From NCBI GenBank assembly GCA_038148375.1, contig JAYQVH010000006.1, forward strand, positions 62,001 to 126,000: 64,000 nt of DNA, read 5' to 3'. Below are positions 26,219-34,916 of the stretch, piece by piece (position 1 is the first letter of the stretch; each line of letters starts with the position of its first letter). Under the pieces are notes generated by a model. The model did not search any database. It was not told the origin of the DNA and worked only from the letters and a program-made list of their open reading frames with translations. The position numbers and the translations under genes are program-made. The stretch comes from CAWUEX02 sp038148375. Its GTDB lineage: Bacteria; Pseudomonadota; Alphaproteobacteria; Rhodospirillales; Rhodospirillaceae.

Positions 26219-27028
26219 ATGCGGAACGCTATGCAAACATTTATGTCGGCCCGCGTCTGGGTCGGTACGGCCGCCGCCGTAGCCCTTGGGCTGGCTCTGA
26301 CACCGGTTTCGGGGTCATCTGCTTATGCCCAGGCACTGGAGTCCAATATTTCGGAAGTGCAGACGGCTCAGACCGAGGGCGTGAATGCGCAAGAGCGCAT
26401 CAACCAACTCGACGATCAGACCGCGCAGCTTGAATCCGAATACAAAGCGGTGCTGCAGCAGCTCGACACGCTGCGTCAGTACAACGCTCAGCTGGAAGGA
26501 CTCATCAACGCGCAGGAAGCCGAGATCGTCATCGTGCAGCGCGACATTGACCGCGTCACCACCATCGACCGCGAAGTCGTGCCGCTGATGCTGCGTATGG
26601 TCGACGGCCTTGACCAGTTCGTTGAACTGGACGTGCCGTTCCTGATCGCCGAGCGCCGCAACCGCGTTGCCAACCTGCGCGCCCTGATGCAGCGAGCCGA
26701 TGCGTCTGCGGCCGAAAAGTTCCGCCGCGTGCTGGAGGCCTATCAGATTGAAAATGAATACGGCCGGACCATCGAAGGGGTCCGCGGAACCGTTGATCGC
26801 GGCGGCCGCACCATAACGGTGGACTTCCTCCGTGTTGGCCGCGTCGCGTTGTACTACAAGACGCTGGATGACTCCGAACTCGCCCGCTGGAACACGTCCA
26901 CCGGCGACTGGGAAACCATTGACTCCGGATTTGTCGCTCCGGTGAAGGCCGCGCTGTCGATTGCCCGTGAGCAGGCCGCGCCGAACCTTCTCTTGTTACC
27001 TCTCGATGCTCCGGAGAACGCCCAATGA
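26219..27028 (+). CDS. DUF3450 periplasmic protein of a TonB energising system
   Basis: A 269-residue exported protein. The signal peptide runs to about residue 38 (SSAYA-QA). A long coiled coil follows (about residues 45-110), with many Gln, Glu and Asp residues, then an alpha/beta region ending NLLLLPLD. This is the DUF3450 pattern that regularly precedes TtpC-type ExbB genes and is thought to be part of TonB energy-transduction assemblies. Its stop overlaps the next start (ATGA). The ATG at 26219 is chosen because the frame upstream only repeats leader RNA and lacks a signal. Confidence 0.88.
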   Translation: MRNAMQTFMSARVWVGTAAAVALGLALTPVSGSSAYAQALESNISEVQTAQTEGVNAQERINQLDDQTAQLESEYKAVLQQLDTLRQYNAQLEGLINAQEAEIVIVQRDIDRVTTIDREVVPLMLRMVDGLDQFVELDVPFLIAERRNRVANLRALMQRADASAAEKFRRVLEAYQIENEYGRTIEGVRGTVDRGGRTITVDFLRVGRVALYYKTLDDSELARWNTSTGDWETIDSGFVAPVKAALSIAREQAAPNLLLLPLDAPENAQ

Positions 27029-28398
27029 ACCGCTTCACCAAAACCCTGACTGCCGCTGTTGTTGTGGCCGCCGGATTGGCGGCAGCGGCTCCGCTGAGCT
27101 TCGCGCAGGACGCCTCCGCGCCGGCTCAATCCCTGCAAGAGTTGTTGGGCCGCGTCCGCGAAGGCCGCACCACCGACAACCGCGCCAACGAACAGCGCAT
27201 CCAGGAATTCATCAACCAACGCGCCAATCAGCAACGTCTGCTGGACGAAGCCAAAGCGGCGGTCGTCCGCGAAGAGCAGCGCAGTGAGCGCCTTGAAGCG
27301 ACCTTCCAGGAAAACGAGATTCGTCTCGCCGAACTGGAAGCCGTGCTTGAAGAACGCCTTGGTGCCTTCGGCGAACTGTTCGGCGTTGTCCGTCAGGTTG
27401 CCGGCGACACACGCGGCCAGCTGCGTCAGTCGCTGATCAGCTCACAGCTGCCCGGCCGTGACGCGGAAATCGATTCTTTGGCACAAAGCACGGAACTGCC
27501 TGAACTCGCGCAGCTCGAAAAGCTTTGGTACACGCTGATGGAAGAAGCCGCAGCACAGGGCCAGATCGTGCGCTACCAGGCGCCGGTCGTCTCCGTGGCA
27601 GGCAACGAAAGCAACCAGACGGTTGTTCGCATCGGTCCGTTTACGGCCCTGTCTGATGGCAAGTTCGTCGATTACCTGGGCGAAACCCAGCGTTTGACGG
27701 AACTGGCCCGCCAGCCCGAGTCCGTGTTCGTCGGCGCTGCCGATGACTTCTTCACCGCCCAGCCGGGCACGGTGGAAACCGCGGCGGTCGACCCGTCACG
27801 CGGCGCCCTCCTCGGCCTGCTGGTCCAGACGCCGTCGCTGCAAGAGCGCATCGACCAAGGCGGTCTGGTTGGTTACGTCATCATCGTGCTGCTGATCCTG
27901 GGCATCATCCTCGCCCTGGTACGTATTGTCAGCCTGTCGGTGACGGCGGCCAAGGTCGGCAGCCAGAAGAAGAACTCGACGGCGAATCCGGATAATCCGC
28001 TGGGCCGCATCATGCAAACCTATGAGCAAAACCGCGGTCTCGATGTCGAGAACCTGCAGCTCAAGCTGGATGACGCGATCCTCAAGGAACTGCCGAGCCT
28101 CGAGCGCGGCCTGTCCACCATCAAGGTTCTGGCCGCCATCTCACCGATGCTCGGCCTGCTCGGCACCGTGACCGGGATGATCGAAACCTTCCAGGCGATC
28201 ACCCTGTTCGGCACGGGCGATCCCAAGATGATGGCCGGCGGTATCTCGCAGGCGCTGATCACGACCGTGCTTGGTCTGGTCTCCGCCATCCCGCTCATTC
28301 TCCTCCACTCCATCGCCGCCGGCCGCTCCAAGGCCGTGATCGAGGTCCTGGAGGAGCAAAGCGCGGGCATCGTCGCGAGCCACGCCGAGAGGGCCTAA
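27025..28398 (+). CDS. TtpC-like MotA/TolQ/ExbB proton-channel protein with periplasmic extension
   Basis: A 457-residue inner-membrane protein. It has a signal peptide (PLSFA-QD), then a periplasmic coiled-coil domain of about 230 residues, then the ExbB-type channel: one helix near 285-305 (LVGYVIIVLLILGIILALV) and the paired helices near 370-440 (AAISPMLGLLGTVTGMIETF). This architecture is that of TtpC, which works with ExbB2-ExbD2-TonB2 in Vibrio-type systems. It overlaps the DUF3450 gene and is followed two bases later by the short ExbB. Confidence 0.88.
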   Translation: MNRFTKTLTAAVVVAAGLAAAAPLSFAQDASAPAQSLQELLGRVREGRTTDNRANEQRIQEFINQRANQQRLLDEAKAAVVREEQRSERLEATFQENEIRLAELEAVLEERLGAFGELFGVVRQVAGDTRGQLRQSLISSQLPGRDAEIDSLAQSTELPELAQLEKLWYTLMEEAAAQGQIVRYQAPVVSVAGNESNQTVVRIGPFTALSDGKFVDYLGETQRLTELARQPESVFVGAADDFFTAQPGTVETAAVDPSRGALLGLLVQTPSLQERIDQGGLVGYVIIVLLILGIILALVRIVSLSVTAAKVGSQKKNSTANPDNPLGRIMQTYEQNRGLDVENLQLKLDDAILKELPSLERGLSTIKVLAAISPMLGLLGTVTGMIETFQAITLFGTGDPKMMAGGISQALITTVLGLVSAIPLILLHSIAAGRSKAVIEVLEEQSAGIVASHAERA

Positions 28399-28400
28399 TA

Positions 28401-28928
28401 ATGGGCGGCGCGTTTGATATCTTCGGCCAGATCCAGGGCTTCCTGGAGAAGGGCGGACCGGTCCTGAACGCGATCATGGTCATCACATTCATCATGTGGG
28501 CCCTGATCGTGGAGCGGTTCATCTACTTCGCCGTGTTCCACAAGCAGGTCGTTCAGGACGTGATCGACAGGTGGCATGCCCGCTCAGACCATAAGAGCTG
28601 GCATGCCCACCAGATCCGCACCCAGCTGATCTCGACGGTACGGGAAAACTGCACCATGGGACTGGGCCTGATCGGCACCATGGTGGCCCTGTGCCCCATG
28701 TTCGGGTTGCTGGGCACGGTGACGGGCATGGTCGAAGTGTTTGACGTCATGGCGATCACCGGGTCTTCGAACCCGCGCGCGATGGCGGGCGGCGTGTCGA
28801 AGGCCACGATCCCGACCATGTCGGGCATGGTGGCCGCCCTGTCGGGCCTGTATTTCAGCTTCCGTCTCGCCCGCAAGGCCCAGACGGAGGTCCTCAAGGT
28901 GGCCGACCACCTCGAGCTCGATCATTAA
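28401..28928 (+). CDS. exbB: ExbB-type proton channel subunit
   Basis: A 175-residue MotA/TolQ/ExbB protein with three membrane helices. The conserved MFGLLGTVTGMVEVF segment and the preceding LGLIGTMVAL form the proton-channel helices. Together with ExbD it couples the proton-motive force to TonB. Short length compared with enterobacterial ExbB (about 240) is typical of the TonB2-like type. The gene follows TtpC by two bases and precedes two exbD genes. Confidence 0.93.
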   Translation: MGGAFDIFGQIQGFLEKGGPVLNAIMVITFIMWALIVERFIYFAVFHKQVVQDVIDRWHARSDHKSWHAHQIRTQLISTVRENCTMGLGLIGTMVALCPMFGLLGTVTGMVEVFDVMAITGSSNPRAMAGGVSKATIPTMSGMVAALSGLYFSFRLARKAQTEVLKVADHLELDH

Positions 28929-28939
28929 AGGAGACCCTT

Positions 28940-29341
28940 GTGGCTAGACGTCATAAAGGAGGAACGGACGAAGCAGAAGTCGATATGACCCCGATGCTCG
29001 ACATCGTGTTCATCATGCTGATCTTCTTCATCGTCACCGCGACTTTCGTCAACGAACGCGGCCTCGACGTGACCCGTCCGGACTCGGACGAACCGCCGCC
29101 AGAAACGCAAACGGTCACGATCCTGATTTCCATTTCGGAAGCCGGCGTGATTTCCATGGAAGGCCGTGACATCGACCTGCGCGCCGTGCGCGCCAACGTC
29201 GAGCGGCTGATCGCGGAAAATCCGGACAGTTCGGTTGTGGTCCAGGCAGATCCCGGTTCGGAAAGCAATTTGCTCGTCGGTGTGATGGATCAGGCCCGCC
29301 TTGCCGGCGCGGCCGGTGTATCCATCGCCGAACTGCAATAG
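28940..29341 (+). CDS. exbD: ExbD biopolymer transport protein, first copy
   Basis: A 133-residue protein with one membrane helix. The helix carries the essential Asp in VDMTPMLDIVFIMLIFFIVT; the periplasmic domain follows. It starts with GTG behind an AAAGGAG ribosome site. Core residues 15-38 are almost identical to those of the second ExbD next door, although the periplasmic domains differ (RGLDVTRPDSDEPP here). The pair may form heteromeric stators or serve different TonB partners. Confidence 0.93.
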   Translation: MARRHKGGTDEAEVDMTPMLDIVFIMLIFFIVTATFVNERGLDVTRPDSDEPPPETQTVTILISISEAGVISMEGRDIDLRAVRANVERLIAENPDSSVVVQADPGSESNLLVGVMDQARLAGAAGVSIAELQ

Positions 29342-29356
29342 AAACGGAGCAGCGAT

Positions 29357-29761
29357 ATGGCCTCGCGCCTCGCACAGAAGGAAAAGGATGAAGCTGCGGT
29401 CGACATGACCCCGATGCTCGACATCGTGTTCATTATGTTGATCTTCTTCATCGTCACCGCAACATTCGTCAAGCAGTCCGGCCTGGAAGTTATCCGGCCG
29501 GAAGCCCAGACCGCCGAAGACCAGCGCCGCGTGAGCATCCTGATCGCCATTGGTCCGGGGGATTCGGTGTGGATGGACAACAAGGAAGTCGATGTCCGCG
29601 CCGTGCGCGCCGGGGTCGAAAAGCTGCTGGCCGAGAATCCGCTGGGTTCGGTCGTGATCCAGGCTGACGAAAAGTCAAAATCTGGTATCCTGATGCAGGT
29701 TATGGATCAGGTGCGCCAGGCCGGTGCGCCGGCGACGGCGATCGCGACAGCAAAAGAGTAG
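29357..29761 (+). CDS. exbD: ExbD biopolymer transport protein, second copy
   Basis: A 134-residue paralogue of the upstream ExbD with the same membrane-helix sequence including the essential Asp (PMLDIVFIMLIFFIVTATFV), but a different periplasmic domain (KQSGLEVIRPEAQTAED). Fifteen bases separate the two genes. Two tandem ExbD genes within one TonB operon are known but uncommon. The next gene is tonB, after about 100 bases that contain a GGGGTT-rich, otherwise featureless gap. Confidence 0.93.
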   Translation: MASRLAQKEKDEAAVDMTPMLDIVFIMLIFFIVTATFVKQSGLEVIRPEAQTAEDQRRVSILIAIGPGDSVWMDNKEVDVRAVRAGVEKLLAENPLGSVVIQADEKSKSGILMQVMDQVRQAGAPATAIATAKE

Positions 29762-29862
29762 GTTTCTCAGGGGGTTAAGTGCCCTGGGTGGCGATCCAAG
29801 GTTTGGCATCGGGGCAACGTCGTAAACGGCAGTTCTGCCCCGGACAAGGCAGGGAGTAGAGA

Positions 29863-30483
29863 ATGAATTCGAACACGATGCGTATCGGGGTTTCCGTCCC
29901 TCTCGCAGTGGTAGTGACCATAGCCCTGTTCTGGTTGATGAATTTCCTCATCAACAACGGCATGGACGCCATCACCGAAGAGGTGTCTGGCGCCGCCATC
30001 GATTTCACCCGAGTCGAGCGCGATGAGTCGGTCCAGACCAAGGACCGCCAGATGCCGGACCGCCCGGACAAGCCTGACACGCCGCCGCCGCCGCCGCCGA
30101 TGAATTTGGCCAACAACACCGCCCCGGACTCCGGCGGCGTTGGCATCAATGCCCCGGCCTTGTCCCGCGGCCTCAACCTCGACCGCTCGGGCCTCGCGGC
30201 GCCGACCGACGGCGATGCCATCCCGCTGGTCCGCGTGCCGCCGCAGTATCCGCAGCGCGCCGCCTCTCGCGGCATCAACGGCTGGGTGCAGCTTGAATTC
30301 ACCATCACGGAATCGGGCGGGGTTGAAGACATCGTCGTCGTCGCCGCCGAGCCGACCGGGTACTTCGAACGGGCCGCTGAACGCGCACTGTCCCGCTGGA
30401 AGTACAAACCAAAAATCGTCGATGGCCGACCGGCCCGCCGCTACAACAACCAAGTGGTGATCACGTTCGAGCTTGAGCAGTAA
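29863..30483 (+). CDS. tonB: TonB family energy transducer
   Basis: A 206-residue TonB. An N-terminal membrane helix (about residues 7-30) is followed by a short Pro-rich spacer (PDRPDKPDTPPPPPP) and a C-terminal TonB domain from about residue 120 (RGINGWVQLEFTITESGGV...YFERAAERALSRWKYKPK). The protein spans the periplasm and opens TonB-dependent outer-membrane receptors. The Pro region is short, as in TonB2-type proteins, so reach may depend on the DUF3450/TtpC partners. No TonB-dependent receptor gene is in the window. Confidence 0.94.
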   Translation: MNSNTMRIGVSVPLAVVVTIALFWLMNFLINNGMDAITEEVSGAAIDFTRVERDESVQTKDRQMPDRPDKPDTPPPPPPMNLANNTAPDSGGVGINAPALSRGLNLDRSGLAAPTDGDAIPLVRVPPQYPQRAASRGINGWVQLEFTITESGGVEDIVVVAAEPTGYFERAAERALSRWKYKPKIVDGRPARRYNNQVVITFELEQ

Positions 30484-30541
30484 GACTCGCCGAATTTTAC
30501 GTTCTTTGCGCAGAGATGAGCGCGACAGGAGGCTTTATCCG

Positions 30542-31852
30542 ATGAAAACGAAACTCTTACTTGGGGGATTTGTCAGCTTCGCCGTTCTTTTCGGTGCGAC
30601 GAACGCGGACTTCAAAGTGCCCACCTTCACCGGTGCAGCACTGGCCCAGGAAGATGCGCCGGCGGAAAAGCCCAAGACCGTGAAGGTCCAGGCGATGAAG
30701 AAGCCGACCTTCGACCGTTTGACCGCCGCTCAGGAAGCGATCGAACTGAAGGACTACGTCAGAGCGGAAACGGAACTGCGTGCCGGTCTGGCGATTGAAG
30801 ACGCCAACGAATACGAAAAAGCGTCTGTCTACATGACCTACGCCTACCTCTACGCCGAGCAGGAAAACTACAACGGCGCGATCAACGCGTTTCAGAACGC
30901 GATCAACCTGAGCAACCCGGCCGAGGGCATAGGCCTGCCAGCTGGCCAGGTGCTGTCGACCAAGTACAACCTTGGCCAGCTCTACATGGTGGTAGAGCGC
31001 TACCAGGATGCCATCCGCACACTTGAAGAGTGGCGCCGTGAAGCCGAGACGGTGAACGCCACCGCGCTGGTGCTGCTGGCCAACGCCTATTTCCAGACCG
31101 AACAGTACCGTACGGCGATCCCTCTGGTGGTTCAGGCCATCGACATGGAGCCGGAACCGCGTGAGCAATGGTACCAGCTGCTGCTGGCCGCCTACTTCGA
31201 GCTGGAGGACTACGTCAACGGCGCCGACCTGCTTGAAGTCATGGTCGACTATTTCTCAACCAAGAAGACCTACTTCCTGCAGCTGGCCGCGTTGTACGGC
31301 GAACTGAACAAGGAAAAGGAATCCTTCTCGGTCTTGGTCATGGCCGACAAGCAGGGTTTCCTGACAGAAGAGTCCGAACTGGTGCGTCTGGCGCGCATGT
31401 ACATGTTCCATGAAACGCCGATCAAAGCGGCAGAGGTCATGGAACGCGGGTTCAAGAACGAATCCATCAAGCGCACGCCGGACAACCTGGAGATCCTCGC
31501 CAACGCTTATTTCAATGCGCGCGAGTTTAACAAAGCCATCCCGCCGCTGAAGGAAGCGGCCGATCGCTCCGACGAAGGCAAGCTGTCCTACCGGCTCGGG
31601 CAGGCCTACCTGCAGGACGAAAAATGGAGCGATGCGGAAAAATGGTTGCAGTCCGCCCTGGATAAAAAGGGCCTGGATGAAAACGACAAGGGCATGATCT
31701 GGATGCTGACCGGCATCGCCCAGCTGGAACGTGAGCGCTACACGGCGGCAAAGCGGTCCATGCAACGCGCAACCGACTTCAAGAACACCAAGTCCGACGC
31801 GCAGAAGTGGATGCGCTTCCTCGACCAGAAGATCGCTACCGCCGGCTCGTAA
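30542..31852 (+). CDS. TPR-repeat periplasmic protein of the TonB operon
   Basis: A 436-residue protein with a signal sequence (KTKLLLGGFVSFAVLFGAT) and an AQ cleavage site near residue 40, then successive tetratricopeptide-like helical pairs from about residue 60 to the end (e.g. ATALVLLANAYFQTEQYRTA, LEILANAYFNAREFNKAIPP). It is the usual last gene of TtpC-type operons and probably acts as a periplasmic scaffold. A strong terminator follows at once, so it closes the seven-gene operon. Confidence 0.88.
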   Translation: MKTKLLLGGFVSFAVLFGATNADFKVPTFTGAALAQEDAPAEKPKTVKVQAMKKPTFDRLTAAQEAIELKDYVRAETELRAGLAIEDANEYEKASVYMTYAYLYAEQENYNGAINAFQNAINLSNPAEGIGLPAGQVLSTKYNLGQLYMVVERYQDAIRTLEEWRREAETVNATALVLLANAYFQTEQYRTAIPLVVQAIDMEPEPREQWYQLLLAAYFELEDYVNGADLLEVMVDYFSTKKTYFLQLAALYGELNKEKESFSVLVMADKQGFLTEESELVRLARMYMFHETPIKAAEVMERGFKNESIKRTPDNLEILANAYFNAREFNKAIPPLKEAADRSDEGKLSYRLGQAYLQDEKWSDAEKWLQSALDKKGLDENDKGMIWMLTGIAQLERERYTAAKRSMQRATDFKNTKSDAQKWMRFLDQKIATAGS

Positions 31853-31876
31853 CGCCGCGCGACAGCGACCCAACAC

Positions 31877-31912
31877 AAACCGCCGCCGGAGCCCTCCCGC
31901 GGCGGTTTTTTT
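31877..31912 (+). terminator. Rho-independent terminator of the TonB operon
   Basis: A 10-bp stem (AAACCGCCGC at 31877-31886 with GCGGCGGTTT at 31899-31908) encloses a 12-base loop and is followed by a T7 run. It ends the TPR gene transcript. The stop codon (TAA) of the convergent winged-helix gene lies inside the T run, so the structure probably serves both directions. Confidence 0.9.
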
Positions 31913-32225
31913 ATGTGCGACTCACTCTCAGTGTATCGCGCAGTTCCTGCCCCACAGGCGTCAGATGTACGGTCCGGCGGACCTCGCCTTCCTCCGTTCG
32001 CGACATCAGCACCAAGCCGAGACCATGGCCGCCGCAACTTTCCAGCGCGCTGACCCGGCGTGTGGCGACGCTCTGCCCCACATCAAGGCGTTTGGAGAGA
32101 GCCTTGAGCGACGGGCCATCCTCGGCACAGACGCATAGGAAGGCTACAGCATCCTCAGCCGTCAGCGACGGATAGAGATCTAGTATTTGGGCGATAGCCG
32201 TTTCGGCCACAACGGGATCGGTCAT
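31911..32225 (-). CDS. MarR-like winged-helix regulator
   Basis: A 104-residue protein with a helix-turn-helix in LKALSKRLDVGQSVATRRVSAL, a short wing with VLMSRTEEGEVRRTVHLTPVG, and an N-terminal dimer helix. It is shorter than normal MarR proteins. Its start overlaps the stop of the FdhF/YdeP gene by ATGA, so it is the last gene of that operon and may be an autoregulator of the C1 module. Its stop lies in a shared terminator. Confidence 0.75.
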   Translation of the reverse strand: MTDPVVAETAIAQILDLYPSLTAEDAVAFLCVCAEDGPSLKALSKRLDVGQSVATRRVSALESCGGHGLGLVLMSRTEEGEVRRTVHLTPVGQELRDTLRVSRT

Positions 32226-34585
32226 TGCGGAGGCGGTACATCACTGAGTGTGATCCCGGTCGCTCGCGCAGAGTCGGGATCAGCCGGAGGTTCGGCACGC
32301 GTCAGCGTCACCGGAATGTCCTTGCTGGCCGGTGTGCCCGAGCGCGGCCCGTGGGCATATAAGGGAACAAGGACATTGGTTTCCGGGAAGTAGGCGCCAA
32401 GGCAGCCGAGCGGAATGTTATAGGGCACGATTTTCATTTGGCGCAGCGTGCGGGTGCGCCCGTCCTCCGACACAGTGGAGAGATCCACCCAGTCGCCGTC
32501 CGCCAGCCCTGCGCCGGTCATGTCATCCGGGTTCATGAACACCACCTTGCGATGGCCCTTGACGCCGCGATAGCGGTCGTCCGGACCGTAAATGGTGGTG
32601 TTGTATTGATCGTGCGAGCGGAAGGTCATCAGCGAGTAAACCGTTGAGGCCGCGCGCTCCTGCGCAGCCTCACGTATGGTTTTATCGGGCAAGCCATGGA
32701 CGATGAAGTTGGCCTTGCCTGTACCGGTTTTCCACTCGCGGGCCTTGGCCGAATTGCCGAGCCAGAAACCGCCTTCGCGGAGAATCTTCTCATTGTAGTT
32801 TTCGAAATCGCCGAACACCTGCTCAATCTTGTCGCGGATCAACGCATAGTCGTCGCGGAAGCCTTCCCAGGGAATGCGCGAGTCCGGCAGCACGGCGCGG
32901 GCAATACCGGCGACGATCCACGGCTCCGAACGCAGATGCACCGACGCCGGGCGGTTGAAGCCCGCCGAGGCGTGCACCATCGACATCGAGTCCTCCACTG
33001 TCACGGCCTGGCGGCCGGAGGCTTGGTCGTCGATTTCGGTGCGGCCGAGCGCCGGCAGGATCAGCGCCTGCTTGCCGTGAATAACATGGCTGCGGTTGAG
33101 CTTGGTGGACACATGAACGGTGAGATCGAGACCGCGCAACGCGGCATAGGTCTGATCCGTATCCGGGCAGGCGGCGGCGAAATTACCGCCCATGGCCAGC
33201 AGCGCTTTCGCCTTGCCGGAGCCCATGCGCTCCAGTGCCTCGATGGTGTTGACGCCGGGATCGCGCGGCGGCTCGAAGTCGAACACCCGCTTCAGGCTGT
33301 CGAGAAACTCCGCTGCCGGCAGCTCGGTGATTCCCATGGTGCGGTCGCCCTGCACGTTGGAATGACCGCGCACGGGGCACGGACCGGCGCCCTTGCGCCC
33401 GATGTTGCCGCGCAGGAGCAACAGGTTGGAGATCGCCTGGATGGTCTCGACCCCGCGCATGTGCTGGGTCAGGCCCATCGCCCAGGTGCAGATCACGGCA
33501 TCGGCGGCTATGTAAATCTCCGCCGCCTGCTCGATCTCGCGCTGGGTCAGACCGGACTGGGCGATGATCTTGTTCCAGCTTTCGGCTTTCACGTCGGCAA
33601 TAAGCGCGTCGATACCGTGCGTATGGGTCTCAACGAACGTCCAATCGATGACGGCCGGTTTACCTGCCGTGCGCGCCGCCTCATCCGCCGCGACGATCAC
33701 CTTCATCATGCCTTTGAGCAGCGCAAGGTCCCCGCCGACTTGCGGCTGAAGATAGAGGTGGGTGAGGTCCGTGCCGCCGCCGCCCAGCATATCGCGCGGG
33801 CTTTTGGGATTGGCGAACTTCTCAAGCCCCCGCTCCTTGAGCGGATTGACGGTGACGATCTTCGCGCCGCGCTCCGCCGCCTTTTGCAGATCACCCAACA
33901 TGCGCGGATGATTGGTTCCGGGATTTTGGCCAAAAATGAAAATCGCGTCGGCGTGTTCGATGTCTTCAAGCAGCACCGCGCCCTTGCCGATGCCGATGGT
34001 TTCCTTGAGCGCAACACCGGAGGCCTCGTGGCACATGTTGGAGCAATCCGGCAGGTTGTTGGTGCCGAACGCTCGCACGAAGAGCTGCCATAGGAAGGCC
34101 GCTTCGTTAGACGTGCGGCCCGAAGTGTAGAAGATCGCCTCGTTGGGATCGTCCAAACCGGTCAGCACGCCCGCGATCAGGGCAAAGGCGTCTTCCCAAC
34201 TGACGGGAACATAATGGTCGGTCGCGGCGTCGTAGCGCATCGGATGGGTCAGCCGGCCCTGGCGCTCAAGGAAATAGCCGTCCTGCTCCGCCAGCCACGA
34301 CACTGGATGCGCGGCAAAGAACTCCGGTCCGCAGCGCCGGGAGGTGGCCTCCCACGACACCGCTTTGACGCCGTTCTCGCAGAACTCAAACGACGACGCA
34401 TGGCGCGGATCGCCCCAGGCACAACCCGGGCAATCGAAGCCATCGGGCTGGTTAAGGTGGGTCAGGGTGCGCACTTGGGTCAGCGGATTGCCGGACCCGA
34501 TCACCGCCTTGGCGCTGGACGCCAACGCCGCCCAGCCGCCGGCCGGACCAGTGAACTTCTTCGGTTTGTCGGCGGTCTCGCTCAT
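32222..34585 (-). CDS. FdhF/YdeP family molybdopterin oxidoreductase
   Basis: A 787-residue molybdopterin enzyme of the formate-dehydrogenase-alpha-like type. Near the N-terminus DCPGCAWGDP and later SRRCGPEFF hold Cys residues, and NLPDCSNMCHEASG carries a Cys at the place where other formate dehydrogenases have Sec or Cys. FIFGQNPGTNHPRM and GNIGRKGAGPCPVRGHSNVQG contact the cofactor. Known relatives include E. coli YdeP (acid resistance) and formate dehydrogenase-like proteins. No separate Fe-S or diaphorase subunit follows; only the winged-helix gene and, upstream, the split cytochrome c. Confidence 0.9.
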   Translation of the reverse strand: MSETADKPKKFTGPAGGWAALASSAKAVIGSGNPLTQVRTLTHLNQPDGFDCPGCAWGDPRHASSFEFCENGVKAVSWEATSRRCGPEFFAAHPVSWLAEQDGYFLERQGRLTHPMRYDAATDHYVPVSWEDAFALIAGVLTGLDDPNEAIFYTSGRTSNEAAFLWQLFVRAFGTNNLPDCSNMCHEASGVALKETIGIGKGAVLLEDIEHADAIFIFGQNPGTNHPRMLGDLQKAAERGAKIVTVNPLKERGLEKFANPKSPRDMLGGGGTDLTHLYLQPQVGGDLALLKGMMKVIVAADEAARTAGKPAVIDWTFVETHTHGIDALIADVKAESWNKIIAQSGLTQREIEQAAEIYIAADAVICTWAMGLTQHMRGVETIQAISNLLLLRGNIGRKGAGPCPVRGHSNVQGDRTMGITELPAAEFLDSLKRVFDFEPPRDPGVNTIEALERMGSGKAKALLAMGGNFAAACPDTDQTYAALRGLDLTVHVSTKLNRSHVIHGKQALILPALGRTEIDDQASGRQAVTVEDSMSMVHASAGFNRPASVHLRSEPWIVAGIARAVLPDSRIPWEGFRDDYALIRDKIEQVFGDFENYNEKILREGGFWLGNSAKAREWKTGTGKANFIVHGLPDKTIREAAQERAASTVYSLMTFRSHDQYNTTIYGPDDRYRGVKGHRKVVFMNPDDMTGAGLADGDWVDLSTVSEDGRTRTLRQMKIVPYNIPLGCLGAYFPETNVLVPLYAHGPRSGTPASKDIPVTLTRAEPPADPDSARATGITLSDVPPPQ

Positions 34586-34634
34586 GCCAGCATCTTACGC
34601 GCGGCGCGCGCTCAACCCAATGCCGGGAACCGGA

Positions 34635-34916
34635 TCATTGGGGGCGCCCCGGCAGAATGCCGCCGTAAAGGGTGACGTTCTCCGCCGGTTTGGATTGCCA
34701 CAGTTCCTCGGCGAAGCGGGGAATGGCCATTGCCGCAACCGGAAAACACTGGACCATGTAGGGCGGCTCTATCGGCAGGCCGGTCAGCGCGTAGCAGAAC
34801 ATGTCGCGCTCGGTGAGGTGCCAAAAGCCGAACACACCTTCGCGGCTGGAGCTCACCGACCCGTCGGTGTTGTAGTAGATGTCGAACAACAGCTCGGCGT
34901 CGCCCTCAACCCAGCG
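34635..34916 (-). pseudogene. C-terminal continuation of the cytochrome c protein beyond an in-frame TAA
   Basis: Directly after the TAA that ends the cytochrome gene, the same frame stays open for 94 codons with typical coding composition (RWVEGDAELLFDIYYNTDGS, REGVFGFWHLTERDMFCYAL, VAAMAIPRFAEELW). No ATG or GTG start lies near its beginning (only a TTG at 34889), and it has no export signal of its own. It is best read as the missing C-terminal domain of the cytochrome, separated by a single nonsense codon. A short native gene using the TTG start cannot be excluded. Confidence 0.6.

Noticed and set aside
32696..34093. A 465-codon open frame on the plus strand opposite the FdhF/YdeP gene
   Set aside because: It is antisense to a gene with clear molybdopterin motifs, so it is treated as a composition artefact.
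32222..34585. A selenocysteine formate dehydrogenase
   Set aside because: The frame has no internal TGA and a Cys occupies the likely metal-ligand position.
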